Positions 1 to 5,421 of a DNA stretch of 5,421 nt are shown in pieces. The position numbers were made by a program, and so were the translations under genes. Source of the DNA: Candidatus Gastranaerophilales bacterium (GTDB lineage Bacteria; Cyanobacteriota; Vampirovibrionia; Gastranaerophilales; UBA9971). How positions within the stretch are numbered: the first letter of the stretch is position 1; the number at the start of each line of letters is the position of its first letter. Where the stretch lies: contig JANQGS010000070.1 of the NCBI GenBank assembly GCA_028277195.1, positions 1 through 5,421 on the forward strand, in the 5' to 3' direction. The notes beneath the pieces are model-generated. The model was not told the DNA's origin. It was given only the letters and a program-made list of their open reading frames with translations, and searched no databases.

Positions 1-28
1 CGGCAAAGCCGGATTTTCCAAAATTCAT
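1..28 (-). CDS. possible 5' end of a minus-strand gene leaving the window (very doubtful)
   Basis: On the minus strand an ATG at 28-26 opens a frame reading MNFGKSGFA to the window edge. A purine-rich GGGAG (35-31) lies in front of it, but only 2 bases separate it from the ATG, which is too close for a normal ribosome binding site. Nine residues do not identify a family and I do not recognise it. The same bases form a small hairpin (CGGC 1-4 with GCCG 8-11, then GATTTT), so this stretch could instead be the tail of a plus-strand terminator. Sequence left of base 1 decides. Confidence 0.2.
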
Positions 29-43
29 CACTCCCGCTTCGCC

Positions 44-99
44 TATACTGCTCCAGGCATTGACTGTAAAAATCTGAAATTTAATTTGGGAGCAGTATA
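44..99. repeat. perfect 11-bp inverted repeat with 34-base spacer
   Basis: TATACTGCTCC at 44-54 is the exact reverse complement of GGAGCAGTATA at 89-99. The 34-base spacer is AT-rich. The pair lies just beyond the 3' end of the minus-strand tRNA-Leu. As RNA it would form an 11-bp stem with a long loop, but no clean run of Ts follows either arm, so it is not a standard terminator. It could be a protein-binding site, an RNA processing or decay hairpin, or a remnant of a tiny element; both outer ends begin with TA. Its role is unknown. Confidence 0.6.
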
Positions 100-121
100 T
101 TTCGTTGCTGTTTTTGAAAAA

Positions 122-203
122 TGTCGAGGGTGGGACTTGAACCCACATGGATTGCTCCACACGGCCCTCAACCGTGCGCGTCTACCAATTCCGCCACCCC
201 GAC
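122..203 (-). tRNA. tRNA-Leu(GAG): tRNA-Leu, anticodon GAG
   Basis: This 82-base class II tRNA, read on the minus strand from 203 to 122, delivers leucine at CUC and CUU codons. The acceptor stem pairs GTCGGGG (203-197) with CCTCGAC (129-123), with one G-T wobble, and the discriminator base is A (122). The anticodon arm is CACGG (176-172), loop TTGAGGG with anticodon GAG at 169-167, and CCGTG (164-160). The long variable arm expected of tRNA-Leu is present as TGGA-GCAA-TCCA, closed by a GNRA-type tetraloop. The T arm is GTGGG-TTCAAGT-CCCAC. The 3' CCA is not encoded: the discriminator is followed directly by TTTTT, so the tail must be added enzymatically. A good promoter lies upstream at 228-256. 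Confidence 0.97.
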
Positions 204-227
204 AGATTAGCGGGATAATGTTAAATT

Positions 228-256
228 ATAATAATTTAATTAAATTTTTCTGTCAA
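228..256 (-). promoter_or_regulatory. sigma-70-type promoter of tRNA-Leu
   Basis: Read on the minus strand, a perfect -35 TTGACA (256-251) is followed, after a 17-base AT-only-like spacer, by TATTAT (233-228), which matches the -10 consensus at five of six positions. Initiation would fall near 221, giving a leader of roughly 17 bases before the mature tRNA 5' end at 203. A consensus TATAAT (230-225) overlaps this -10, but at 20 bases from the -35 it is poorly spaced. The -35 box lies 19 bases upstream of the divergent pilin start, so the two transcription units share this AT-rich interval. Confidence 0.7.
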
Positions 257-274
257 ACTGACGACTATATTACT

Positions 275-472
275 ATGCTTAAATTCTCGAGAAAAAAAGG
301 TACTGCCCTGCCTGAGTATATGCTTATAGCTGCTCTTTTTGCCGTCACGCTGGGACTCGCTATTTTTCAGATGAGCCCTGATTTGTTCAGGACATATTTT
401 GAAAAATCCATTAGCAATAGCGCTACCACGGACGGAAACGGGAGGCTTACGCTCCCTGTAATGGGCGAGTAG
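275..472 (+). CDS. Flp-like type IVb prepilin, 65 aa
   Basis: A small pilin subunit that would be cleaved by a prepilin peptidase and assembled into a Flp/Tad-type pilus or pilus-like fibre at the inner membrane. The leader MLKFSRKKG is short and basic. Cleavage after Gly9 would expose TALPEY, with Glu at +5 and Tyr at +6 as in Flp pilins, followed by the hydrophobic helix of residues 15-31. The mature protein would be about 56 residues, normal for Flp. I chose ATG 275 because it gives a typical leader. The in-frame ATG at 218 would add 19 residues and lie in the tRNA promoter, and the frame open from 86 crosses the tRNA. No clear ribosome binding site precedes 275; a TATAAT at 227-232 could be its -10 but has no good -35. 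No tad assembly genes are in view. The 3' end overlaps the mannosidase end by 26 bases. It could also be a minor pilin or pseudopilin. Confidence 0.8.
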   Translation: MLKFSRKKGTALPEYMLIAALFAVTLGLAIFQMSPDLFRTYFEKSISNSATTDGNGRLTLPVMGE

Positions 473-2663
473 CCCGGCTGTTAAGCAGCCGGACGGTTTT
501 TAATTCACCCGGTTTGAAAATAATTTCCTCATTAATACCATAAATTCCGGAAATCGGCTCTTCCAGGGAATCGGTTTCAATAAACTCGCTGTTAAAGCCC
601 GTTTTTTGGGGTTTATCAGAAATATTCACGGCCCTGGTAATAATGCCGTCGGTTTTTTCAGGGAATTTAATCCCGTAAACCAGTATATCAGGGTTATTTA
701 TGGTTAAAAAATCCCCGGATTGAGCTTCCCCAAACTCAGCCAGGGTACACCCCATAAACTCATCAGCATGCCTGAAAAGCTCCTGCGGGGAATCCGCCTC
801 GCAAATAGCGTACCGGACAGTTTGCCGGCCCGCACACTGTGCCCCCGGGACACTAAGCGGAGGGCCAGCCGGTAAGTTCCTTGTACCGAGGGACACTCCG
901 GATAATTTCCCTGTTGCCCTCAATATTGTTATAAAAAGGTCATTACCGCTTACCCCGTACTCCGGTAGCCCCTCTGTAAGTATGCCGAGCCCCTGTGTGA
1001 AAACAAACCTCTGCATTGGAGCGGTATTTGTGCTGAGCTCCCGGCCTTTTTCGGCGGGCATATGTTTTTCTATCCTGTAATCAGGGTTAAAACGCCTTTT
1101 TATCAACCCAAAAGTATTTTCCGCAACTGTTTCATATATTTTTTCCGGAAATCGGAATTTAACCTGTATTACGTGGTCTTTAAGGGTATTTTCCCAGCTT
1201 GTGATAAATTCTACACGTTTTGAGCCGGATGTGGTTATTATATCGGTTGTTATATCTGTATTTAACCTGTAATGAACCCTCAATATATTCCTGAGCGAGC
1301 TCTTTTCAATTATTTCCGTCTTTAAAATTCTCGCCTTTAAGGACTTTTCACCTTTTTTCGGGCAATAGTTATAAGTATCCCCAACGTCCGGCCTGTATGT
1401 AATTGCGTGCCTGTTGATAATGTTTTCGGTTATGTCCATTGGTTTTGGGGCTTTCCCTGGTCTTATACACCTTGCGGAGAATGGCGGTATGTTCTCCACA
1501 TAAGCCAGGTGCTCCTTCTGTTCCTGCATGTCTTCGCTCATAGGGGCTTTCTGTGTATCCAGCATTATTTTTCGGGGAAAAACATCCTGTCTTATTTTTA
1601 CTACACCCGTGAACGCATAATTTGACAGGTTATAAACAGTAATCCTCTCCCTATCTCCCTGCTCAACCGGCATACACCTTTCTATAAGGGCATTGCATAC
1701 CTGGTCAACCTGCTTAAACCTTGATACGTTCTCCTCATGCACCTCATCGACAGAGCAACCGCATATACTGTCGTGAGGATGGTTTTTCAGGAGCAATTTC
1801 CAGGCATAATCGAGTTCTTGCTTTCTGTTCGTGCCCAAAAATACCTGTAAAGGCTCGCATATTCGTGATAATTTCCAGGTTATCCTTGCATTCAGCCTTT
1901 TTAAATAAAGCCTTGCGGATAAAGTCCCCGGCAATAGAGGGGCCCTGGAATTATCACGCAGCTCACCCGTTACTGTCTCCAGGTTTTCAGCAAATTTATC
2001 CAGGTTATCCAGGTAATCCTTAATATTTTTGCCGCCCTGTGCGGGTATAAAAATATGGTCACCCCCGACAGGCAGCAGTATCTTATCAGAAACCGAATGA
2101 GGCCGGATTTTTTCGGCTGTTTCATCGAAATTTCCGGTTATAAAGTACCCTTCCCGCAGGTAGGTCGCCAGAACCGATGAGCCATCAGGCGATTGCCAGG
2201 TAAATTCAGTTTTTCCGTCCCCCGCCCCTCTCCAGAGGATTGCGTTTTTGATGTTAAATGAGGCCAGAATCATTGGCATTGCTGAATTATGGCCGAAGGA
2301 ATCCGGCAAGTAGCCGAAAAATTCATCGCAGCCGTACTTTTTAGCCTGGTTAATGCCGACAAGCAAGTTTCTTACAAGGCTTTCCCCTGACACGAGGAAT
2401 TCGTCCGCCAGCACATACCACGGCCCGATAAAAAGCCTTTTGCTCCCGGTAAATTCCTTTATCAAAGCCTTTTTTTCGGGATATAGCTCAAAATAATCCT
2501 CTAAAATTACCGTTTGCCCGTCCAGGTAAAAGTATTCGAGCCGACCTGCCTCCAGCTCGCCAATAACCCTTTCCATAACATCGGCCAGCCTTATTCGAAA
2601 ATCCTGAAAAGACCTGTACCATTCCCTATCCCAGTGCGTATGCGAAAAAAATATCACTTCCAT
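447..2663 (-). CDS. glycoside hydrolase family 38 alpha-mannosidase, 738 aa
   Basis: A retaining, zinc-dependent alpha-mannosidase that hydrolyses alpha-mannosyl linkages. No signal peptide or membrane segment is seen, so it probably acts in the cytoplasm. The N-terminal catalytic domain carries HTHWDREW (8-15; zinc ligands His10 and Asp12), LDGQTVILEDYF (48-59), GPWYVLADEFLVSGESLVRN (80-99), YLPDSFGHN (118-126; Asp121 is the predicted nucleophile and a zinc ligand), GGDH (200-203; Asp202 is a candidate acid/base) and HPHDSICGCSVDEVH (295-309; His297 is the predicted fourth zinc ligand). The central three-helix region follows, and beta-sandwich domains fill the rest to 738. The overall style recalls bacterial enzymes such as MngB, which is longer (about 877 aa), so the substrate could be free oligosaccharide, a glycoside or mannosylglycerate and cannot be told here. 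It starts inside the end of comEC, with GGGG (2674-2671) 7 bases before the ATG; a 10-base overlap implies coupling. No terminator is clear after its stop at 447. Confidence 0.93.
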   Translation of the reverse strand: MEVIFFSHTHWDREWYRSFQDFRIRLADVMERVIGELEAGRLEYFYLDGQTVILEDYFELYPEKKALIKEFTGSKRLFIGPWYVLADEFLVSGESLVRNLLVGINQAKKYGCDEFFGYLPDSFGHNSAMPMILASFNIKNAILWRGAGDGKTEFTWQSPDGSSVLATYLREGYFITGNFDETAEKIRPHSVSDKILLPVGGDHIFIPAQGGKNIKDYLDNLDKFAENLETVTGELRDNSRAPLLPGTLSARLYLKRLNARITWKLSRICEPLQVFLGTNRKQELDYAWKLLLKNHPHDSICGCSVDEVHEENVSRFKQVDQVCNALIERCMPVEQGDRERITVYNLSNYAFTGVVKIRQDVFPRKIMLDTQKAPMSEDMQEQKEHLAYVENIPPFSARCIRPGKAPKPMDITENIINRHAITYRPDVGDTYNYCPKKGEKSLKARILKTEIIEKSSLRNILRVHYRLNTDITTDIITTSGSKRVEFITSWENTLKDHVIQVKFRFPEKIYETVAENTFGLIKRRFNPDYRIEKHMPAEKGRELSTNTAPMQRFVFTQGLGILTEGLPEYGVSGNDLFITILRATGKLSGVSLGTRNLPAGPPLSVPGAQCAGRQTVRYAICEADSPQELFRHADEFMGCTLAEFGEAQSGDFLTINNPDILVYGIKFPEKTDGIITRAVNISDKPQKTGFNSEFIETDSLEEPISGIYGINEEIIFKPGELKTVRLLNSRATRPLQGA
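474..501 (+). terminator. likely intrinsic terminator of the pilin gene
   Basis: A perfect 7-bp GC-rich stem, CCGGCTG (474-480) with CAGCCGG (486-492), closes a 5-base loop TTAAG. It starts two bases after the pilin stop codon and is followed by ACGG and TTTTT (497-501). The four-base gap before the T run makes it weaker than a textbook terminator. It works only in the plus direction, because no T run follows on the minus strand. The whole element lies inside the last codons of the convergent mannosidase gene. Confidence 0.6.
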
Positions 2664-4858
2664 TGCTTATCCCCGAATTTATTTATGCTTATGCCGTACC
2701 CGTCGGTGGTTATTCGAATGGCATAATCCTTATCAGTCCTGTATATTCTTGATTTAAACTCCTCAAGCAGGGCAATAGTAACAGGATTGGGATGTCCCCA
2801 CCGATACCCCTTACTTCCTACGGAAATAACAGTTACTTCAGGCGTTGTATAACCGAGAAACTCCTCGCTAACCGAGCCTTCACTGCCATGATGCCCGACC
2901 TTGAGCAAATCAACCGGCGCTTTTACTGTTTCTGACACTTTATTTAAAGCCCCTGCCAGGCAATCCGCCATTAAAAGGGCTGAGAAATCCTTATATACCA
3001 AATATAAAATTATACTATCCTCGTTATCATCTTTCATATCGGTATTATCGCTTTTTATAGCCGTAATTACCAGGTCCTCATCGGGAATGAGGATATTTTT
3101 ATCCCTTAATACGGCTGTTCTATGACCGTTTTCGCCTAAAAACCCGTTAATAGCCTTATAAATTTTAGAGTTGTCTTCTGTTCCGTTGTGGTAAACTGTT
3201 TGAACTTTTACTGCCTTTAATATATCAATTGTGCCGCCGATATGGTCGCTGTCAGGATGGGTTAAAACCAGCGCGTCAAGGTTTTTAATCCCATTGTCCC
3301 TGAAGTACGTAACAATAGCGGTTCTTGCCGGGCTGTAACGTCCCGGCGGCCCCGTATCAACAAGTATATGCCTGTTGTTAGGGGTGTTTATCAGCACTGC
3401 ATCCCCCTGTCCAACGTCAAAAAACACAAATTCAAGATTTTGTGCCGAAGGCCACTTAAAAGTCAATATAATGAGCATCAAAGCCGGGATTATTATCATT
3501 TTTCTTGAGAAAACAGGTATTACCAGCAGGGCATAAAGAGTAATAATAAGCCCGATTCCGGGTTTTGGAAGGTATTGAAGCGCTCCCGGGAGGTCAGCAG
3601 TGAATTTTGATATGAATAAAAGCAGGAAAATGAACGGCTCTGCTATTTTATCCGCAAGAAAGCATAACTTTTCGCCTATAAAGGGAATTAAGCTGAGAAT
3701 ACTTCCTGAAAAGCCCGCAAAACTTATTATTCCAACGAATGGCATAACAGCCATGTTTGCCAGCACAGAGTATATGGCAAAATTGTTAAAGTGGAAAACC
3801 TGGACAGGTGCGGCAAACATCTGCGCCACAAGGGGAATGAGGAAAATACCCGACCAGAAATTAAAAAACCGGGCAAAAAGCAGCAACCCGAAAGTCACTA
3901 TAAAAGACAATTGAAACCCTACACTGGCAATCATAATCGGGTTATATAAAAGCATTAAGGCGCATACCATAAGTAAAATGCCTGTATTATCAGCCTTCCT
4001 GTCAAGCAATTTACCGAAAAGCAGGAGCTCCATCATAAGAGCCGCCCGTGTAACAGAGGGAGGCAGGCCCGTCATTAACGCATATACCCCTACCAGAAGC
4101 ATCCCGATTATTATTTTCGGCTTAAACGGCACGCCTGTCCGGGAAGCAAGGAAAAACCACACCCCGAAAATAATGCCCACATTAAGCCCGGAAGCTGCCA
4201 GCAGGTGCAGCAAACCCGATTTTATAAAGTCCTCCTCAACATTATCGGGCGCGGGCACCGCATAATCCCCGAAAACCATTCCGCCCAGTATCTCCAGCTT
4301 TGGGGATTTAAGGTTTTTAGCGTGCGTTGCGATTATTTTTTCCCTGAGCTCGCTTATTTTCCGGGCAAAATACCATATCCCGGAGTTCGGGGACTCTGTT
4401 ATTTCCCAATTTTTGTGGCTGACGTGGGTGAGAGTGAATACGCCGTTGTTTTTCAGGTATTTTGAGTAGTCGAACTGGCCGGGATTTGTGGCTTTGTAGG
4501 GGTGTTTCAGCGAGCCTTCCAGCTTAATAACGTCACCTATCTTGATTATATCGAATTTTCTCTTGTAATCATAAATATATACAAGGGTTTTGCCCTCGTC
4601 TGTCAGGAAATAAAATTTTGTTTTATTTTTTAAATCCGGCCTGGGTTCGCTCACCACCCGCCCGGTTAATTCCGGTTTTGACGGTGCTTTTGCATACAGC
4701 GCATCGGGTTTGGGGGTTCTGTAACCGGCGTAAAGTATTGCCAGTGCATATATAATGAGGCACAAAACAGCTAACCTGATTGAAAACAGCCTCTTAAACA
4801 CAAAAAAGAGCAATAATACCAGCGCAGCCAGGAGTATATACATATTAAAACCCAGCAT
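2654..4858 (-). CDS. comEC: ComEC/Rec2 DNA-uptake channel protein, 734 aa from the first ATG (probably starts further upstream)
   Basis: An inner-membrane channel that carries single-stranded transforming DNA into the cytoplasm in natural competence. From the first ATG: hydrophobic segments at about 6-20 and 28-46; a soluble OB-like N-terminal domain (about 60-155, including LTGRVVSEPRP); the Competence core with many helices (about 185-470), with FIKSGLLHLLAASGLNVG (211-228) and VGFQLSFIVTFG (313-324); and a C-terminal metallo-beta-lactamase domain (about 475-734) with FFDVGQGDAVL (479-489), THPDSDHIGG (533-542), KVGHHGSEG (654-662) and WGHPNP (687-692). The Asp in HPDSDH is usual for ComEC. 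All three domains are intact, so a full-length ComEC is supported. The reading frame stays open upstream of 4858 and encodes a convincing first helix, and the ATG at 4858 has no good ribosome binding site, so this start probably truncates the protein. It is the first gene of an overlapping pair with the mannosidase. Confidence 0.93.
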   Translation of the reverse strand: MLGFNMYILLAALVLLLFFVFKRLFSIRLAVLCLIIYALAILYAGYRTPKPDALYAKAPSKPELTGRVVSEPRPDLKNKTKFYFLTDEGKTLVYIYDYKRKFDIIKIGDVIKLEGSLKHPYKATNPGQFDYSKYLKNNGVFTLTHVSHKNWEITESPNSGIWYFARKISELREKIIATHAKNLKSPKLEILGGMVFGDYAVPAPDNVEEDFIKSGLLHLLAASGLNVGIIFGVWFFLASRTGVPFKPKIIIGMLLVGVYALMTGLPPSVTRAALMMELLLFGKLLDRKADNTGILLMVCALMLLYNPIMIASVGFQLSFIVTFGLLLFARFFNFWSGIFLIPLVAQMFAAPVQVFHFNNFAIYSVLANMAVMPFVGIISFAGFSGSILSLIPFIGEKLCFLADKIAEPFIFLLLFISKFTADLPGALQYLPKPGIGLIITLYALLVIPVFSRKMIIIPALMLIILTFKWPSAQNLEFVFFDVGQGDAVLINTPNNRHILVDTGPPGRYSPARTAIVTYFRDNGIKNLDALVLTHPDSDHIGGTIDILKAVKVQTVYHNGTEDNSKIYKAINGFLGENGHRTAVLRDKNILIPDEDLVITAIKSDNTDMKDDNEDSIILYLVYKDFSALLMADCLAGALNKVSETVKAPVDLLKVGHHGSEGSVSEEFLGYTTPEVTVISVGSKGYRWGHPNPVTIALLEEFKSRIYRTDKDYAIRITTDGYGISINKFGDKQWK

Positions 4859-4973
4859 ATAATATGCCGTGCCTGCAATAAACGCTACACAGAGCGCAAG
4901 GGTTTTCCGGGGAGCTGTTAGTCCTGTTTCTAAAACACTCTTTTCTTCTTGAACTATTTTAAAAACCCCTCTT
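4859..4973 (-). other. comEC: in-frame N-terminal extension of ComEC, with SD and ATA at the expected start
   Basis: Upstream of ATG 4858 the comEC frame has no stop until TAG at 4996-4994. It encodes a charged stretch (VQEEKSVLETGLTAPRK) and then TLALCVAFIAGTAYY, which joins MLGFNMYILLAALVLL to make a good first membrane region of a ComEC. There is no ATG, GTG or TTG in this frame in the interval. A purine-rich SD-like AAGAGGGG (4973-4966) stands 8 bases before ATA (4957-4955), exactly where a start codon would be expected. Starting there gives 767 aa. Either ATA is used, or an ATG has mutated, or the sequence has an error. The coding look of the extension is the main support; the actual start codon is inference. 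Confidence 0.55.
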
Positions 4974-4994
4974 ACTGATAATAATTTTTTAGCC

Positions 4995-5026
4995 TATAAT
5001 TATGCTATTATAATTAAAATATGAGG
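4995..5026. promoter_or_regulatory. divergent promoter region between comEC and the aminotransferase gene
   Basis: This AT-rich stretch carries TATAATTA twice on the plus strand (4995-5002 and 5009-5016). An extended -10-like TGCTATTAT (5003-5011) and a consensus TATAAT (5009-5014) face the aminotransferase gene. On the minus strand TATAAT (5012-5007) faces comEC and would start transcription about 30 bases before its SD. No convincing -35 box was found for either direction. The plus-strand GAGG (5023-5026) is the probable ribosome binding site of the aminotransferase, with a rather long 12-base spacing to its ATG. Confidence 0.45.
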
Positions 5027-5038
5027 AAAAAATAAATA

Positions 5039-5421
5039 ATGTATACAAAAATTGATATAAAACCCTCTAAAAAACTCCTGGGCATCCCGACCTATATTTT
5101 CGCCGAACTCGACGACTGGAAAGATGAAGCCCGCTCAAAAGGCATGGATTTAATAGACCTGGGAATAGGCAACCCGGACGGGTGTACCCCCGAACCCGTG
5201 GTTAAAGCCGCGGTAGAGAGCATGAAAAACCCTAAAAACCACGGCTATCCCTCTTTTAAGGGTAAGGAGGAGTTAAGGGAAGGAATAGCGGAATGGCTTT
5301 ATAAAAGGCATGGCATAACAATTAACCCGAAAGACGAGATACAAACCCTCATAGGCGCGAAAGAGGGGCTTGCTCACCTTGCGCTGGCTTATACCGACCC
5401 GGGTGACGTAAATATAGTGCC
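5039..5421 (+). CDS. PLP-dependent class I/II aminotransferase, LL-diaminopimelate aminotransferase-like (5' part, runs off window)
   Basis: The first 127 codons of a fold-type I, pyridoxal-phosphate aminotransferase, truncated by the window edge. Visible landmarks are IPTYIFAELDDWKDEA (16-31), the substrate-binding LIDLGIGNPDGCTPEPVV (38-55), NHGYPSFKGKEELREGIAEW (67-86) and IGAKEGLAHLALAYTDPGDV (105-124), where GAKEG is the loop expected to hold the PLP phosphate. The catalytic lysine lies beyond the window. The pattern fits LL-diaminopimelate aminotransferase, which makes LL-diaminopimelate from tetrahydrodipicolinate for lysine and peptidoglycan synthesis, but related aspartate or alanine aminotransferases share it, so the substrate stays open and I give no symbol. 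I chose ATG 5039 because an upstream GAGG (5023-5026) serves it and the frame begins with a normal family N-terminus; the ATG at 5021 hits a stop after four codons. It is divergent from comEC. Confidence 0.88.
   Translation, partial: MYTKIDIKPSKKLLGIPTYIFAELDDWKDEARSKGMDLIDLGIGNPDGCTPEPVVKAAVESMKNPKNHGYPSFKGKEELREGIAEWLYKRHGITINPKDEIQTLIGAKEGLAHLALAYTDPGDVNIV

Noticed and set aside
111..121. TTTTTGAAAAA palindrome next to the tRNA 3' end as a terminator
   Set aside because: It has no GC stem. The T run directly after the tRNA may help release polymerase, but a hairpin terminator is not supported.
86..274. N-terminal part of the long plus-strand frame that ends in the pilin
   Set aside because: It runs antisense through the whole tRNA-Leu gene and gives no recognisable protein; the pilin signature begins only at ATG 275.
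412..446. Possible terminator for the comEC-mannosidase operon on the minus strand (TAGC/GCTA, then ATTTTT)
   Set aside because: The stem is only about 4 bp and the T run is some distance from it; too weak to call.
1980..2016. Repeated CCAGGTTATC/CCAGGTAATC-like units within the mannosidase gene
   Set aside because: They encode the repeated Leu-Asp-Asn-like residues of a helical stretch and do not form an organised array.
1407..2023. Plus-strand open frames at 1407-1625 and 1721-2023
   Set aside because: They lie opposite the conserved GH38 coding region, have no family features and no ribosome binding site, and are shadows of that gene.
2514..4465. Plus-strand open frames at 2514-2726, 2901-3125, 3600-3914, 3978-4265 and 4205-4465
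   Set aside because: All lie antisense to the mannosidase start or to comEC and show no motif or coding character of their own.
5021..5035. Tiny plus-strand frame at ATG 5021 as an upstream leader peptide
   Set aside because: It encodes only four residues, has no ribosome binding site of its own and overlaps the SD of the aminotransferase.

Overview
The window reads as ordinary bacterial chromosome from a lineage I cannot place firmly. It has sigma-70-type promoters, mostly weak Shine-Dalgarno (SD) sequences, and a tRNA gene that does not encode its CCA tail. Proteins are rich in Lys and Ile, and coding base composition is moderate. The 5' part of the right-hand aminotransferase resembles the LL-diaminopimelate aminotransferase / aspartate aminotransferase-like group that I associate with Cyanobacteria and related uncultured lineages (Melainabacteria- or Elusimicrobia-like). 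That affiliation is a recollection-based inference and was not tested.

Layout from left to right. Bases 1-121 hold a perfect 11-bp inverted repeat (44-54 / 89-99) and, at the very edge, a doubtful start of a minus-strand gene. A minus-strand tRNA-Leu(GAG) lies at 122-203, with a good promoter behind it (TTGACA at 251-256, TATTAT at 228-233). Divergent from it is a small plus-strand type IVb (Flp-like) prepilin gene (275-472), followed by an intrinsic-terminator-like hairpin. Two long minus-strand genes fill 447-4858: a GH38 alpha-mannosidase and, upstream of it in the transcript, a ComEC/Rec2 DNA-uptake channel. Their coding regions overlap by 10 bases, which implies co-transcription and coupled translation. 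At 4859-5038 an intergenic stretch carries AT-rich -10-like motifs for both strands. From 5039 a plus-strand PLP-dependent aminotransferase runs off the right edge.

How the genes relate. ComEC imports single-stranded DNA across the inner membrane, and a pilin-like protein could in principle belong to a DNA-uptake or adhesion pilus. However, the pilin is a separate transcript on the other strand, so no functional link is shown. The mannosidase looks cytoplasmic and its pairing with ComEC has no obvious metabolic logic. No mobile element, CRISPR array or defence system is visible.

The most notable point is that the ComEC reading frame stays open for 45 codons upstream of its first ATG and encodes what looks like its missing first membrane helix. 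That extension has a well-placed SD (4966-4973), but the codon at the expected start is ATA. This suggests a non-canonical start, a mutated start, or a sequence error.
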